Below, piece by piece: positions 35,248 through 43,499 of a DNA stretch of 64,000 nt. How positions within the stretch are numbered: position 1 is the first letter of the stretch; every line of letters begins with the position of its first letter. Source of the DNA: Candidatus Flexifilum breve (GTDB lineage: Bacteria; Chloroflexota; Anaerolineae; Aggregatilineales; Phototrophicaceae); the NCBI GenBank assembly GCA_016717205.1, contig JADKGC010000004.1, positions 124,001 through 188,000 of the forward strand. Direction: 5' to 3'. The notes under the pieces are model-generated. The model was not told the DNA's origin. It saw only the letters and a program-made list of their open reading frames with translations, and did no database searches. The position numbers were made by a program, and so were the translations under genes.

Positions 35248-36372
35248 ATGAAGATTCTGTTTGTCGCGTCTCTGCATCATCCCGAAGAACTCCGTGCCGC
35301 CATCGCGCAAACGCCATCCGGCGCGCGTCCACCGATTTTTCCGCCGAGCATGTCCCAGCATTTCTGGGAAAAGGCGCTGATCAAGCGCGGGCACATGCTC
35401 GATGTGTACTGGCGCAACCTGCCGATCCGCAAGACGCAGAAGCACAGCGAGCGCCTGACGCCGGGCAAGCTGTTCAATGCGGCGCTCAATCGCATCCCCC
35501 CGCGGCTCAACCCGGATGGGCGGCGCAAAAACGCGGGTTTGCTCGCTAAAGCCCGCGCCTTCCGCCCCGATGTGCTGTGGATGGTGGGGGACAACACAGT
35601 GATCGTGCCGGAAACGCTGGCGACGATCAAACGCGAGCTCGGCTGCAAGCTGATCTATGCCTGCGGCACGTCGCCGATTGTCTTCTCGCAGCCGATCGAC
35701 CGGGCGTCGGCGCGGCAGTACGATCTCGTGCTCGCCAACGACTACTATCACGGCGTGCAGTGGTTGGAACTCGGCGCCAAGCGCATGGAATGTCTCCCGC
35801 TGTCCGCCTGCGACCCCGACTTTCATCATCCTTACGCGCTCACCGACGAGGAGCGCCGCCGCTACACCTGCGATATCGCCTTCGTGGGAACGCTCGTGCC
35901 CGATCATTTGTACAGCCGCCGCGTGCAGGCGCTCGAAGCCTTGCGCGAGTTCGATATCGGCATCTGGAGCGTGCACGATGTGCCCGCCAGCCTCAAGCCG
36001 TTTGTGCGCGGCAAAGCGCTGGGCGAGGAAATGCTGAAAATCCTATCCTCGGCGAAAATCTGCTTTAATACCCACGGCGATTTCGTATATTATGGGGGTA
36101 ACTTGCGTCTGTTCGAAGTGGCAGGCGCAGGCATTTGCCAGTTGGCCGAAGATTTACCGGGGACGCGCGCGTGGTTTCCAGTGGTAGACGGCGGCGCGAC
36201 GATCCTCACCTATACCGATCTAACCGAACTGCGCGCGACCAGCGCCCATTATTTACGCCACGACGACGAACGTCGGGCACTGGCCCAACGGGCGCAGGCG
36301 CATGTTTATGCGCATCACACCTACGATCACCGAGCCGCCAAGTTCGATGAGTTAATGCAATCACTGGGGTAA
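35248..36372 (+). CDS. CgeB-like glycosyltransferase
   Basis: 374 residues from ATG 35248 (GTG 35242 also in frame). The protein reads FRPDVLWMVGDNTVIVPETL, RQYDLVLANDYYHGVQWLEL, and then the C-terminal domain CDIAFVGTLVPDHLYSRRVQ, ICFNTHGDFVYYGGNLRLFE and VAGAGICQLAEDLPGTRAWF. That order is characteristic of GT-B enzymes in the CgeB/YkvP and Glyco_trans_1_2 groups, in which the Glu in LRLFEVAGAG contacts the donor. It is the first gene of a plus-strand pair with a small membrane protein 3 bp later. Function in surface glycosylation is inferred from family and neighbours. Confidence 0.85.
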   Translation: MKILFVASLHHPEELRAAIAQTPSGARPPIFPPSMSQHFWEKALIKRGHMLDVYWRNLPIRKTQKHSERLTPGKLFNAALNRIPPRLNPDGRRKNAGLLAKARAFRPDVLWMVGDNTVIVPETLATIKRELGCKLIYACGTSPIVFSQPIDRASARQYDLVLANDYYHGVQWLELGAKRMECLPLSACDPDFHHPYALTDEERRRYTCDIAFVGTLVPDHLYSRRVQALEALREFDIGIWSVHDVPASLKPFVRGKALGEEMLKILSSAKICFNTHGDFVYYGGNLRLFEVAGAGICQLAEDLPGTRAWFPVVDGGATILTYTDLTELRATSAHYLRHDDERRALAQRAQAHVYAHHTYDHRAAKFDELMQSLG

Positions 36373-36375
36373 AAC

Positions 36376-36942
36376 ATGGCTGCGGACGTTTTTATCCTGA
36401 ACCCCCGCTATGAGGGGTATCCTGATTCCGGTACGCCGCACTACCACACGCTCAAGTTCGAAACCGTCGCGAATGTGAGCAATGAGTCCCAGTGGCAGGC
36501 GCTCGTGCCGTTTCTGATTGTGTGCTGCGGGCTGTTCCTGTGCCTGTTGACGACGCCCTTGCCGGCGTTCACACTGCCAGCGGTGGGATCGCCGGGGTTT
36601 ATCATCGTGCTCATCCTGCTCATTTTGTTGGCGGTCAGTGCCTTGCGCTACGGGACGAAGGGGTTTCGTCAGTTAGGCAAACTGCGCCACCAAAACCGCG
36701 TCCGCTATCAACGACTGCTGAACGGCAGTCAGGTGTTGTCCGGTGAAGTTGTCGGCATGGTCTGCCGCTTAGTCCCCACTGGCCGTGGTCAGGCGTTTGA
36801 AACCGTGGCGCATTACCAGTTCGTCAATCCACAGGGTGAAATCCGCACCGGGATGCAATACACCAGTCGGCGGCGTCAGCCCGTCCCGCCGGGGACGCCG
36901 ATCCGCGTGTTGTATGCCGACGACGCCTACGTGCTCCTCTAG
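36376..36942 (+). CDS. Two-TM membrane protein, DUF3592-like
   Basis: 188 residues with two hydrophobic helices (ALVPFLIVCCGLFLCLL and GFIIVLILLILLAVSAL, about residues 42-92) and a cytoplasmic or extracellular C-terminal domain of beta strands: LSGEVVGMVCRLVPTGRG, VAHYQFVNPQGEIRTGMQYT and PPGTPIRVLYADDAYVLL. The latter resembles the DUF3592 fold, in which a beta-sandwich follows one or two TM helices. Function unknown. GGGG lies upstream of ATG 36376. It directly follows the CgeB-like gene and is probably cotranscribed. Confidence 0.75.
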   Translation: MAADVFILNPRYEGYPDSGTPHYHTLKFETVANVSNESQWQALVPFLIVCCGLFLCLLTTPLPAFTLPAVGSPGFIIVLILLILLAVSALRYGTKGFRQLGKLRHQNRVRYQRLLNGSQVLSGEVVGMVCRLVPTGRGQAFETVAHYQFVNPQGEIRTGMQYTSRRRQPVPPGTPIRVLYADDAYVLL

Positions 36943-37142
36943 TAGTCACTCGGGCTACGTCCTCCGCCGGAGCCGATCTCGCTCGGGCGGCACATACCTC
37001 CCCAACTGATGATAGATTAAACGTTTAAGTTGAAGGTCGCACGCCGAAATACGCCGCTGTGTGGATGAACGCCGCGCGCTTCCGGCGTACTCTAAGGACA
37101 TCAACTTACATATCACCGTCTGCTGACGGAGGACATTCAATC

Positions 37143-37442
37143 ATGAAGCGCGTTGTTCTGCTGCTGCTCGCCGCTGTGCTGCTCTCGACCACGCTGGTCG
37201 AATCCGTGAATCGCAAAGGCTCGTTCGACATCACCGAGAAGAAGGGGTCGTTCGATATCACGGGACAAGACCCGGAATACCCGGTCACGCCGAATGTCGC
37301 AGGCGGCAAAGACCCGGAAATCCCGGTGACCACAGGCAAGAAGGGCTCATTCGACATCACCGAGAAAGCTGCGCCGCTCGGCCGGAAGGGGCAGTTCGAT
37401 CTGACCGGGAAAGATCAGGAAGTGCCGGTTTCGCCCAACTAA
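37143..37442 (+). CDS. Small secreted protein with KGSFDIT repeats
   Basis: 99 residues from ATG 37143, which is preceded by GGAGG, followed by a signal peptide (MKRVVLLLLAAVLLSTTLVE). The mature part consists only of short repeats. A motif KG(S/Q)FD(I/L)T occurs four times (RKGSFDITEK, KKGSFDITGQ, KKGSFDITEK, RKGQFDLTGK) and DPE(Y/I)PVT or DQEVPV occurs three times, in alternation. I know no family with this pattern. It may be a structural surface or matrix component. It is followed by a strong intrinsic terminator and stands alone between the glycosyltransferase pair and another secreted repeat protein. Confidence 0.8.
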   Translation: MKRVVLLLLAAVLLSTTLVESVNRKGSFDITEKKGSFDITGQDPEYPVTPNVAGGKDPEIPVTTGKKGSFDITEKAAPLGRKGQFDLTGKDQEVPVSPN

Positions 37443-37463
37443 ACGGCCCGTATGTTGCGCGAG

Positions 37464-37490
37464 ACGCCCGAAACTTCTTCGGGCGTTTTT
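37464..37490 (+). terminator. Intrinsic terminator of the KGSFDIT gene
   Basis: ACGCCCGAA pairs with TTCGGGCGT across a five-base loop and is followed by TTTTT. It lies 21 bp after the stop codon of the small secreted protein. Confidence 0.85.
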
Positions 37491-37668
37491 GATTCCTAGG
37501 CCCGCGGTTGGTACGCATGGACTGCCGCCACCAGCATTTACGAAAGGTAGTATAGAGAAGTAGGTCACACTAAAGTACCAATTTACGCCAATCTCGATTA
37601 TTGACTGCGACATCCCCAAGCGGTTTACGTTCTTCAAAGTGTAGTTTGCAAGCAGGAGATTGCGTAAA

Positions 37669-38602
37669 ATGACTAGAACTCATCATCAACTCAGCATGGC
37701 TTTAGGCTTGGTTTTGGTGCTGCTCGTGGGCATGGCGCTGGTCGTCCCCCTGAGCGCGCAAGAGACACCGCCGACAGTCGACCCGAACGCTGTCGTCACG
37801 ATTACGGGCGAGGTCGTCATTGTCAACGGCGTGGTGCAGGTCAACGGTTTCACGCTCGTCGGCACGCTGCCGCTGGGCTTGCAGGCCGGTGACTTCGTCG
37901 TCGTGATCGGCAATCAGCTCGCGGACGGGCTCACCATCGAAGTCATCATCTTCGACGTGGTCATTCCGGTGACGCCAGAGCCCGAACCCACTGTCGAAGT
38001 GACGCCGGAACTCACGCCTGAGCTCACACCGGAAGCGACGCCCGAAGCGACGGTCGAACCTGGAAGCCACGCTGGAACCGGGCTGCACGAACGAATATCA
38101 CCCGGTGGCACAGAGCATGGCTGACGCGTTGGGCATCCCCTATGCCGAAATCATGAATCTGCATTGCAACGGTTACGGCTTTGGCGAGATCGCTCGCGTG
38201 TACCTGCTGGCGGAAGCCGCGGGCTTGACGGTCGATGAACTGCTGGATCGCCGTGAAGCGGGCGAAGGTTGGGGTACGATTGTCCGCGATACGGGTGTCC
38301 ACCCGAGCGATCTCGCACCCGGTCAACTCCGTCGCCGCGGTGATGACGCCGAAAGCACCCCCGATCCTGATGCGACGGTTGAACCCGGCGCTACCCCAGA
38401 ACCCCGCGGCAATGGTAACGGTAACGGCGGCGGGAATGGCAATGGGAACGCTGGCGGTAACGGAAATGGTCAAGACAATGGCAACGGCGGCGGCAACGAA
38501 AATGGTCAGGGCAATGGCAACGCTGGCGGCAACGGTCAGGGCAATGGTCGTGGCAACGGCGGCGGCAATGGCAATGGCCGGGGCAACGGTCGCGGCGGCT
38601 GA
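37669..38602 (+). CDS. Secreted protein with DUF5666-like domain and Gly/Asn repeat tail, frameshifted
   Basis: ATG 37669 follows GGAG. A signal peptide (MALGLVLVLLVGMALVVPLS, then AQE) leads to a small beta-barrel-like domain (VVTITGEVVIVNGVVQVNGF to FVVVIGNQLADGLTIEVII), a Pro/Glu/Thr linker, and then the frame breaks near 38058-38065. Deleting one G in CCTGGAAG gives a single protein: linker, then EPGCTNEYHPVAQSMADALG, IMNLHCNGYGFGEIARVYLL and GEGWGTIVRDTG, a domain with two Cys found in Chloroflexota secreted proteins, then some 50 residues of Gly and Asn with a few Gln, Arg and Glu. About 310 residues in all. Unknown function; likely a surface or matrix protein. A terminator follows. Confidence 0.75.
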
Positions 38603-38636
38603 CCCAACTCCCATACCCAACTGAATAGCGGTAAGC

Positions 38637-38665
38637 GAGGCGCACACCCGTGCGCCTCTGTTTTT
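38637..38665 (+). terminator. Intrinsic terminator
   Basis: GAGGCGCAC pairs with GTGCGCCTC over a four-base loop and is followed by TGTTTTT, 35 bp after the stop of the Gly/Asn-rich secreted protein. Confidence 0.85.
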
Positions 38666-38710
38666 GCTCCTCGGCCCGCGCATCCCACGCGTAAGGCGGA
38701 GGGCAAGCGC

Positions 38711-38813
38711 CTGATCTTTGCTCTGTGAGCTTTGCCGCCTCTGTGGTTAAATTGGCGGCATGAGACTGTCGATTGTCATCGTCAACTACAACACCCGTGA
38801 GCCGCTGCGCCGC
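38711..38813. repeat. Left copy of 103-bp direct repeat bounding the TIR/HEAT insertion
   Basis: Aligns without gaps to 41511-41613, exactly 2800 bp away. The first 30 bases hold eight mismatches, and the last 73 (from CTGTGGTTAAATTGGCGG, through the start of a glycosyltransferase gene, to GCCGCTGCGCCGCT) hold a single one. Beyond both ends the two sequences are unrelated. Confidence 0.9.
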
Positions 38814-38858
38814 TTGATCAATGCTTCCAGCGCTTTTCGCGCTCCGCTCTTCACATGA
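38760..38858 (+). pseudogene. 5' remnant of GT2 glycosyltransferase cut by insertion
   Basis: ATG 38760 begins MRLSIVIVNYNTREPLRR, the same 18 residues as the intact glycosyltransferase at 41560, then runs into foreign sequence (LINASSAFRAPLFT) and stops. Only the first 54 bases are homologous. It is the piece of the target gene left, or duplicated, on the far side of the insertion. Too short to make a working protein. Confidence 0.85.
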
Positions 38859-40651
38859 TCGTTCTCATGGCCAAGCAGTGTGTTGAGAATTCGCTCAGCC
38901 TCGGGAGTACTTAATTGCCCAAGCGATTGAGCGGCACTGTGCAGGACACTAGTATTGGTTTCGCGAGCGCAGAGTTCGCTCAGAAGCTTGACAGCAGCAT
39001 CGGGACGCACGCGGGATTCGGCACGCACTAGGGCACGCACCGTATCGATCCGGTTGGCGACTGTACCGGATTGTAAAAGTTCGATCAGTGCAGCAACAGC
39101 ATCGGGAGTACCTAGAGAGGCTAAAGCATTGACTGCCGCGTAGAGAACAGCGACGGTTTTGCTTGCAAGAGCCGTCAAGATGACAGGCAGTGCCTTATCA
39201 CTTCCGAGCAATCCGAGCGATTCTAGGGCCGCAGCAACCAATTTGCTATTGTCCGTTTCCTGTGCACACGCACAAAGCAGATCGAGGCTAGCTACATCGC
39301 GGTTTTGCCCCAGTGCTCTGACTGCATTCACTCGGATGTCGCTGTTCGATTCCGTTTGGACGAGCTCTCGTAGATGGATATTTTGCTCGGCGGCGGGTAG
39401 GGTGAGTGTTAGTGCCAGTGCCGAGAGCTTACCCACATGCTGCGGCAAACTCTCCAGCGCTATACTACCTAAATTATGGTAGATGTTCCGCCAGAAAGCG
39501 TCTTGGGCTAGTGTCGCACGCAGGATACCATCTTGGCGGCGCAGAATTGACAACGCAACCACAGCCGTGCCGCGCACTGCTTCATCACCGTGAGACAGAA
39601 GCTTTACAAGCGTGTCAAATCCGCGTTGCTCCTCGCTGACCACTGCTACCGTTTTACTCTCTAAGTTTCGGAGCTCATGCAAGGAAGTGGTTGCCTTTTG
39701 TGAGAATTGCTGATCAGTTTCGGTGGATTGAGGGAACTCAATCGCTTCACCATGCAGCGCTTCTAGTGTTGCTTTCCTGACCTCGTCGAATGCGTGATGT
39801 GTAGCCTGTACGAGCAATAATCTTGCCTCGGGACTTTTGTAGAAGCTGAGGACATGTACTGCGAGCAGTGCTTTTTCCGGTCGTGGGTCATTGAGCATTG
39901 ATGCCAGCATTGGCAGGGTGATCGGATGCTGAAGCTTACCAAGAGCGGTGATCGCGGCGTCACGAACGTAATCTTCCCGGTCATTCAGCCTAAACATGAG
40001 CAATACTGCCGCTTCCGGTGTGTTCAACTGCGCCAGATACTCCACAGCCATTTGGCGCATGCTACCTACCGCATCGGCGTTCAGCCTGCGATCAACCAAT
40101 TGGAAGAAATCGACATCGGGCATAGCGGCGAACTCTTCAAATAGGAACGCGCGGACAGAGAAATCTTCTTCAATATCCAACAGCTTGTTGCGAAACCGCT
40201 TCGATCGTTCTGCCGTGTCAGTTTTTGACCATTCCACTACGATTAGATCAAAAGGGGATTTACGTGATCTGCGACTAAGAAGCGCTCTTACCCGCGATGC
40301 AAGCTCTGCTGGGTGGGCGGGTTTATTCAAGCAGTCATCTGCACCTGCCTCGAAACTTTCTATAAGTATGGGCGCATAACCGATACCTGCAGCGTACATC
40401 ATTATTAGGATGTCCTTGGTCAGAACATTCGCGCGTAGACGACGACAGACTTCATGACCATTCATATCCGGCATCATACGATCTAGAAGTATCAGATCAG
40501 GTTGTTCAAGTTCTGCTTTTAGCAGCGCTTCTCTACCGTTGTTTGCGGCGGAAACCTCATATCCTTGTCGTTGAAGCATTAATTCGGTTAGTTCCAACCC
40601 GCTTATTTCGTCGTCGACAACTAGAATCTTTTCCGCCACTATTTTCCTCAC
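38786..40651 (-). CDS. Response regulator with C-terminal HEAT repeats
   Basis: 621 residues from GTG 40651, or 617 from GTG 40639 (better ribosome site GAGG). The receiver domain has the acidic pair in ILVVDDE (Asp13, Asp14), the phospho-acceptor Asp57 in LILLDRMMPDMNG and Lys110 in CLNKPAHP; the usual Thr/Ser of strand 4 is replaced by Tyr in IMMYAAG, so switching may be altered. Residues 170 to the end form a long HEAT/PBS-lyase-like alpha solenoid: MAVEYLAQLNTPEAAVLLMF, VRDAAITALGKLQHPITLPM, VNAVRALGQNRDVASLDLLC, LYAAVNALASLGTPDAVAAL. The last eight residues and stop are coded by the antisense of the duplicated glycosyltransferase start, so the native C-terminus is cut. Start overlaps the TIR gene stop. 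Confidence 0.88.
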   Translation of the reverse strand: MRKIVAEKILVVDDEISGLELTELMLQRQGYEVSAANNGREALLKAELEQPDLILLDRMMPDMNGHEVCRRLRANVLTKDILIMMYAAGIGYAPILIESFEAGADDCLNKPAHPAELASRVRALLSRRSRKSPFDLIVVEWSKTDTAERSKRFRNKLLDIEEDFSVRAFLFEEFAAMPDVDFFQLVDRRLNADAVGSMRQMAVEYLAQLNTPEAAVLLMFRLNDREDYVRDAAITALGKLQHPITLPMLASMLNDPRPEKALLAVHVLSFYKSPEARLLLVQATHHAFDEVRKATLEALHGEAIEFPQSTETDQQFSQKATTSLHELRNLESKTVAVVSEEQRGFDTLVKLLSHGDEAVRGTAVVALSILRRQDGILRATLAQDAFWRNIYHNLGSIALESLPQHVGKLSALALTLTLPAAEQNIHLRELVQTESNSDIRVNAVRALGQNRDVASLDLLCACAQETDNSKLVAAALESLGLLGSDKALPVILTALASKTVAVLYAAVNALASLGTPDAVAALIELLQSGTVANRIDTVRALVRAESRVRPDAAVKLLSELCARETNTSVLHSAAQSLGQLSTPEAERILNTLLGHENDHVKSGARKALEALIKRRSGSRVL

Positions 40652-41457
40652 TCGTGCTTCGAGTTCAGCGCTGATTCGACGATGTCGCGTAAATCATCCG
40701 CTTTGAAAGGCTTAGGCAGGTAGTCGAACGCATTTTGTTCACGCAAAAAGTCGCGCACCTGACGTCCCGTCCAGTCCAGTGCGCTGATGATAATCACCGG
40801 GATGTCAGGTTGATAGGTGCGTAGTTCGTCGAGCAGCAGCATACCATGTTGCCCCCCCGTATCCATGATATCCAACTGCATGTCGAGTGTGACGAGACGA
40901 TAGCAATCGTTGCGAATCGCGTCGAGCGCCGTCTCAAAATCGGCGGCAATTGTGGTTTCAAGACCAAATTTGCGTAACACCTGCTGAACTGCTAATTGCT
41001 GTGCTTGCACATCCTCAACAATCAATGCGCGTAATCCGGTGATACCAGTGGGCGTGTCTAGGATGCGGGGTGGCAGAACTTTAATCAGTGCAGCAACGCC
41101 CGCGCTGTAGCCGTAACGCACAAAATTGATCACTTGCAAGTCGGAAATAGCGAGCGATTCCAAGCCTAAAGGCAAGGGGATAGCACGCATAAGCAGTGGG
41201 ATAACTATTTTGCCTTGTGCGCGCGCAATTTCGATCTCCTGTTTGACCCAAGCCGAGACGACCGAGTCGGGGGTGACGAGTACGAGGCACGCATCCGATT
41301 GAGACAACGCCCGGTTGATTTCTTGCTCCCATTGTGCTCCGCCGGGGATGCCTTCTACATCGATCCAGACTTGGTAATGAGCAGCACGCAGCTGGCTGAC
41401 TAATCCCTCGGCCAGCACACGATCAGCGCTTGAATAGCTAATGAAACACGTAGTCAC
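40648..41457 (-). CDS. TIR domain fused to response-regulator receiver domain
   Basis: 269 residues from GTG 41457, preceded by AAGG at six bases; the open frame goes on to 42501 only as antisense of the glycosyltransferase gene. Residues 1-130 are a bacterial TIR domain: TTCFISYSSADRVLAEGLVS, YQVWIDVEGIPGG, and SAWVKQEIEIARAQGKIVIP, where Glu74 sits at the place of the NADase catalytic glutamate. Residues 142-265 are a receiver domain with LRALIVEDVQ (acidic pocket), phospho-acceptor Asp192 in LVTLDMQLD, ISALDW and the Lys in FDYLPKPF. Fusion of TIR to a receiver suggests phosphorylation-controlled NAD+ cleavage or signalling. It is translated together with the receiver-HEAT gene by a 4-bp overlap. 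Confidence 0.9.
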   Translation of the reverse strand: MTTCFISYSSADRVLAEGLVSQLRAAHYQVWIDVEGIPGGAQWEQEINRALSQSDACLVLVTPDSVVSAWVKQEIEIARAQGKIVIPLLMRAIPLPLGLESLAISDLQVINFVRYGYSAGVAALIKVLPPRILDTPTGITGLRALIVEDVQAQQLAVQQVLRKFGLETTIAADFETALDAIRNDCYRLVTLDMQLDIMDTGGQHGMLLLDELRTYQPDIPVIIISALDWTGRQVRDFLREQNAFDYLPKPFKADDLRDIVESALNSKHE

Positions 41458-41510
41458 GCTGCACCTTATCACTGAACGACAAATCTGCACATCCTTGATC
41501 AAAAGTTTAT

Positions 41511-41613
41511 CTGATCTTTGCACTGTGCGCCCTGTTTTCTCTGTGGTTAAATTGGCGGCATGAGACTGTCGATCGTCATCGTCAACTACAACACCCGTGA
41601 GCCGCTGCGCCGC
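41511..41613. repeat. Right copy of the 103-bp direct repeat
   Basis: Matches 38711-38813 at a fixed offset of 2800 bp and includes the first 54 bases of the intact glycosyltransferase gene plus upstream DNA. This copy is continuous with a full gene, so it is the original edge of the target. Confidence 0.9.
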
Positions 41614-42420
41614 TGTCTGGAGTCGATTCGGCAGCAGCGCGGCGAGCTCGCGCTGGAAGTAATCGTGGTTGACAATGCCTCCAAAGATGGCAGCGCCGCG
41701 ATGGTGCGCGCTGAATTCCCCGAATTTACGCTGATCGCTCCGCCCGAAAATACGTGGTTCACCGGTGGAAATAACCTCGGCGCGGCCCAGGCGACAGGCG
41801 AGTTCGTCTTCATCCTCAACCCCGATACAGTGATCACGCCGGGGGCGCTGCCGACGCTGCTCGCGTATCTGGACGCGCACCCCCAGGTCAGCGCGATCAC
41901 CTGCCGCATGGAATATCCCGAAGGCGGCGTGCAAAATACCTGTTCCCGCGTGCCCAGCTACCTCGATCTGCTGCTGGGCTATACGTTCGTCGGCGTGGTG
42001 CTGGCGCCGCTGCGCGACCGCCTGCGTCGGGCGATGTGGTATGACGATTGGGCGCGCGATACGACTCGTCCGGTCGCAGTGATTCCCGGCTCGTGTATGC
42101 TCATCCGGCGCGAGTGGCTCTTCGGCCTGTTTGATCCCGCGCTCAAACTCTACTTTCCGGAAGATGATCTGTGCCGCCGTATCTTGCAGGCGGGCGGGGC
42201 GATCCACTTTGTCGCGGAGGCGCTCATCCTGCATGAGGAGCACGCCAGCGTCAAACAGGCGCAGCGGTTGGCCTCGCGCATCTACTTTGACGATTTGATC
42301 ACGTTTACGCGCAAGCATTACGGCAGCCTGGCCGCTGCCGTGCTCCGCGCGCTCATTGTGCCGACGCGCGCCGCTATGGATTGGGTGCAGCGGCGGCGGG
42401 GCGAGAAAGACCGTTTCTAG
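41560..42420 (+). CDS. GT2-family glycosyltransferase (rhamnosyltransferase-like)
   Basis: 286 residues with a GT-A fold: LSIVIVNYNTREPLRRCLES, VIVVDNASKDGSAAMVRAEF, NTWFTGGNNLGAAQATGEF and the metal-binding FILNPDTVITPGAL. Further on PGSCMLIRREWLFGLFDPAL and FPEDDLCRRILQAGGAIHFV give the acceptor region and HEEHASVKQAQR the end of the domain. This order is usual for GT2 enzymes that add rhamnose or other sugars to bacterial polysaccharides. Its first 18 codons exist a second time at 38760. The next gene, a methyltransferase, begins 15 bp after its stop. Confidence 0.9.
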   Translation: MRLSIVIVNYNTREPLRRCLESIRQQRGELALEVIVVDNASKDGSAAMVRAEFPEFTLIAPPENTWFTGGNNLGAAQATGEFVFILNPDTVITPGALPTLLAYLDAHPQVSAITCRMEYPEGGVQNTCSRVPSYLDLLLGYTFVGVVLAPLRDRLRRAMWYDDWARDTTRPVAVIPGSCMLIRREWLFGLFDPALKLYFPEDDLCRRILQAGGAIHFVAEALILHEEHASVKQAQRLASRIYFDDLITFTRKHYGSLAAAVLRALIVPTRAAMDWVQRRRGEKDRF

Positions 42421-42435
42421 AAGGGACAACACTGC

Positions 42436-43185
42436 ATGAGCCGCTACGACTCCACGCGACGCGCGTGGGAAGACATCTGGGACAGTGCCTCGGTCGACCA
42501 AGAGCTGGAGACGATGACGTATCCGCGCGCCGTCGAAACGCTCAACGCCTATTTGCCCTACCTGTCGAAAACGGACATTGTGCTGGAGGCGGGCAGCGGC
42601 TTAAGCGCGGTGATCCTCACGCTCAAACAGATGGGCTATCGCGTCATGGGCTTGGATTATGCCGTCAACGCGCTGGAAACTTCACAACGCTATGATCCTG
42701 AACTGGCGCTGGTGGCGGGCGATGTGCATCACCTGCCGTACGCGGAGAACACCTTCGGCGCGTATCTGTCGTTTGGCGTGTTCGAGCATTTCGAAACGGG
42801 GATGCGCGTGCCGCTGGCGGAAGCCTACCGCGTGCTCAAGCCGGGCGGCGTGCTCGTATTGACCATTCCGTACCCGAACATCGTCAATCAACTGCTGGCG
42901 TGGCGGCGCAAGCGCGCCGGGATGAGCGTGCTTAACGACGACGAATTCTATGAAAGCACCTACACCCGTGCCGCGCTGACGAACGAAGTCCAAGCCGTGG
43001 GTTTCAAGCTGGAGCAGGTGGTGCCGACGAGCCATGCCTATACCCTGTGGGGCGTCGGGGCACCGTTCCGCGCGCCCGGTTACTACCGCACCAATGCGCT
43101 CGCCGAGGGGCTCGGGCGCGTGCTCAAGACGGTGCTGCCGTGGCCGTTCAACTTCAGCACGCTGGTGATCGCGCGCAAGCCGTAG
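42436..43185 (+). CDS. Class I SAM-dependent methyltransferase
   Basis: 249 residues. AAGGG lies before ATG 42436. The SAM-binding core is complete: DIVLEAGSGLSAVILTL (motif I with GxGxS), MGLDYAVNALETSQ (motif II with the acidic residue), VAGDVHHLPYAENTFGAYLS and EAYRVLKPGGVLVLTIPYPN (post-motif III). The protein resembles small-molecule or glycan O-methyltransferases of the Methyltransf_11 group. Its tight link to the GT2 gene suggests that it methylates the same surface glycan. Substrate is not inferable from sequence. Confidence 0.88.
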   Translation: MSRYDSTRRAWEDIWDSASVDQELETMTYPRAVETLNAYLPYLSKTDIVLEAGSGLSAVILTLKQMGYRVMGLDYAVNALETSQRYDPELALVAGDVHHLPYAENTFGAYLSFGVFEHFETGMRVPLAEAYRVLKPGGVLVLTIPYPNIVNQLLAWRRKRAGMSVLNDDEFYESTYTRAALTNEVQAVGFKLEQVVPTSHAYTLWGVGAPFRAPGYYRTNALAEGLGRVLKTVLPWPFNFSTLVIARKP

Positions 43186-43242
43186 GAAGACGTCAGTTAG
43201 GGATAAGCTGCTTGTCGATCCATCCGCACCTGCGCCCACATT

Positions 43243-43349
43243 GTGATCACCCGCCAAACCGCTCAGGACGAGGCATGCCTCGTCCCTACACAGACGCACT
43301 TATCTGTCTCCCCTCCCCGAATTCGGGGAGGGGCCGGGGGTGGGGTCGG
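43243..43349. repeat. Composite palindromic repeat, copy A
   Basis: Reads TGATCACCCGCCAAACC, then the perfect 20-bp palindrome GGACGAGGCATGCCTCGTCC, then a C-rich stem CCCCTCCCCGAATTCGGGGA with a GGGGGTGGGGTCGG end. A near-identical copy lies at 49155-49260. It occupies the 315-bp gap between the methyltransferase and multicopper oxidase genes; nothing else is seen there except the oxidase terminator. Confidence 0.85.
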
Positions 43350-43439
43350 ATACACAGGGCAGTCACGCAAAATCATCGCCACTCGGCTGTTTTATCCCTA
43401 ACTGATGTTAGGAAGACGAACTTCAGGCCGCGTTCGATG

Positions 43440-43475
43440 GTAAATAAAACAGGGCGATCCAATCGGATCGCCCTG
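43440..43475 (-). terminator. Terminator of the multicopper oxidase gene
   Basis: CAGGGCGATCC pairs with GGATCGCCCTG; on the minus strand it is followed by TTTTATTTA. It lies 25 bp downstream of the oxidase stop codon. Confidence 0.85.
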
Positions 43476-43499
43476 CTGTTTGCTGCTGGGTAGTGCGAA

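Noticed and set aside
38711..41613. The 103-bp repeats as transposon target-site duplications
   Set aside because: They are far longer than usual target duplications, no transposase or terminal inverted repeats are seen, and the first 30 bases differ in eight positions. Recombination or gene duplication is a better explanation.
41458..42501. N-terminal extension of the TIR-receiver frame
   Set aside because: It is antisense to the GT2 gene at 41560-42420 and has no matching family. A GTG with AAGG at 41457 gives a proper TIR start.
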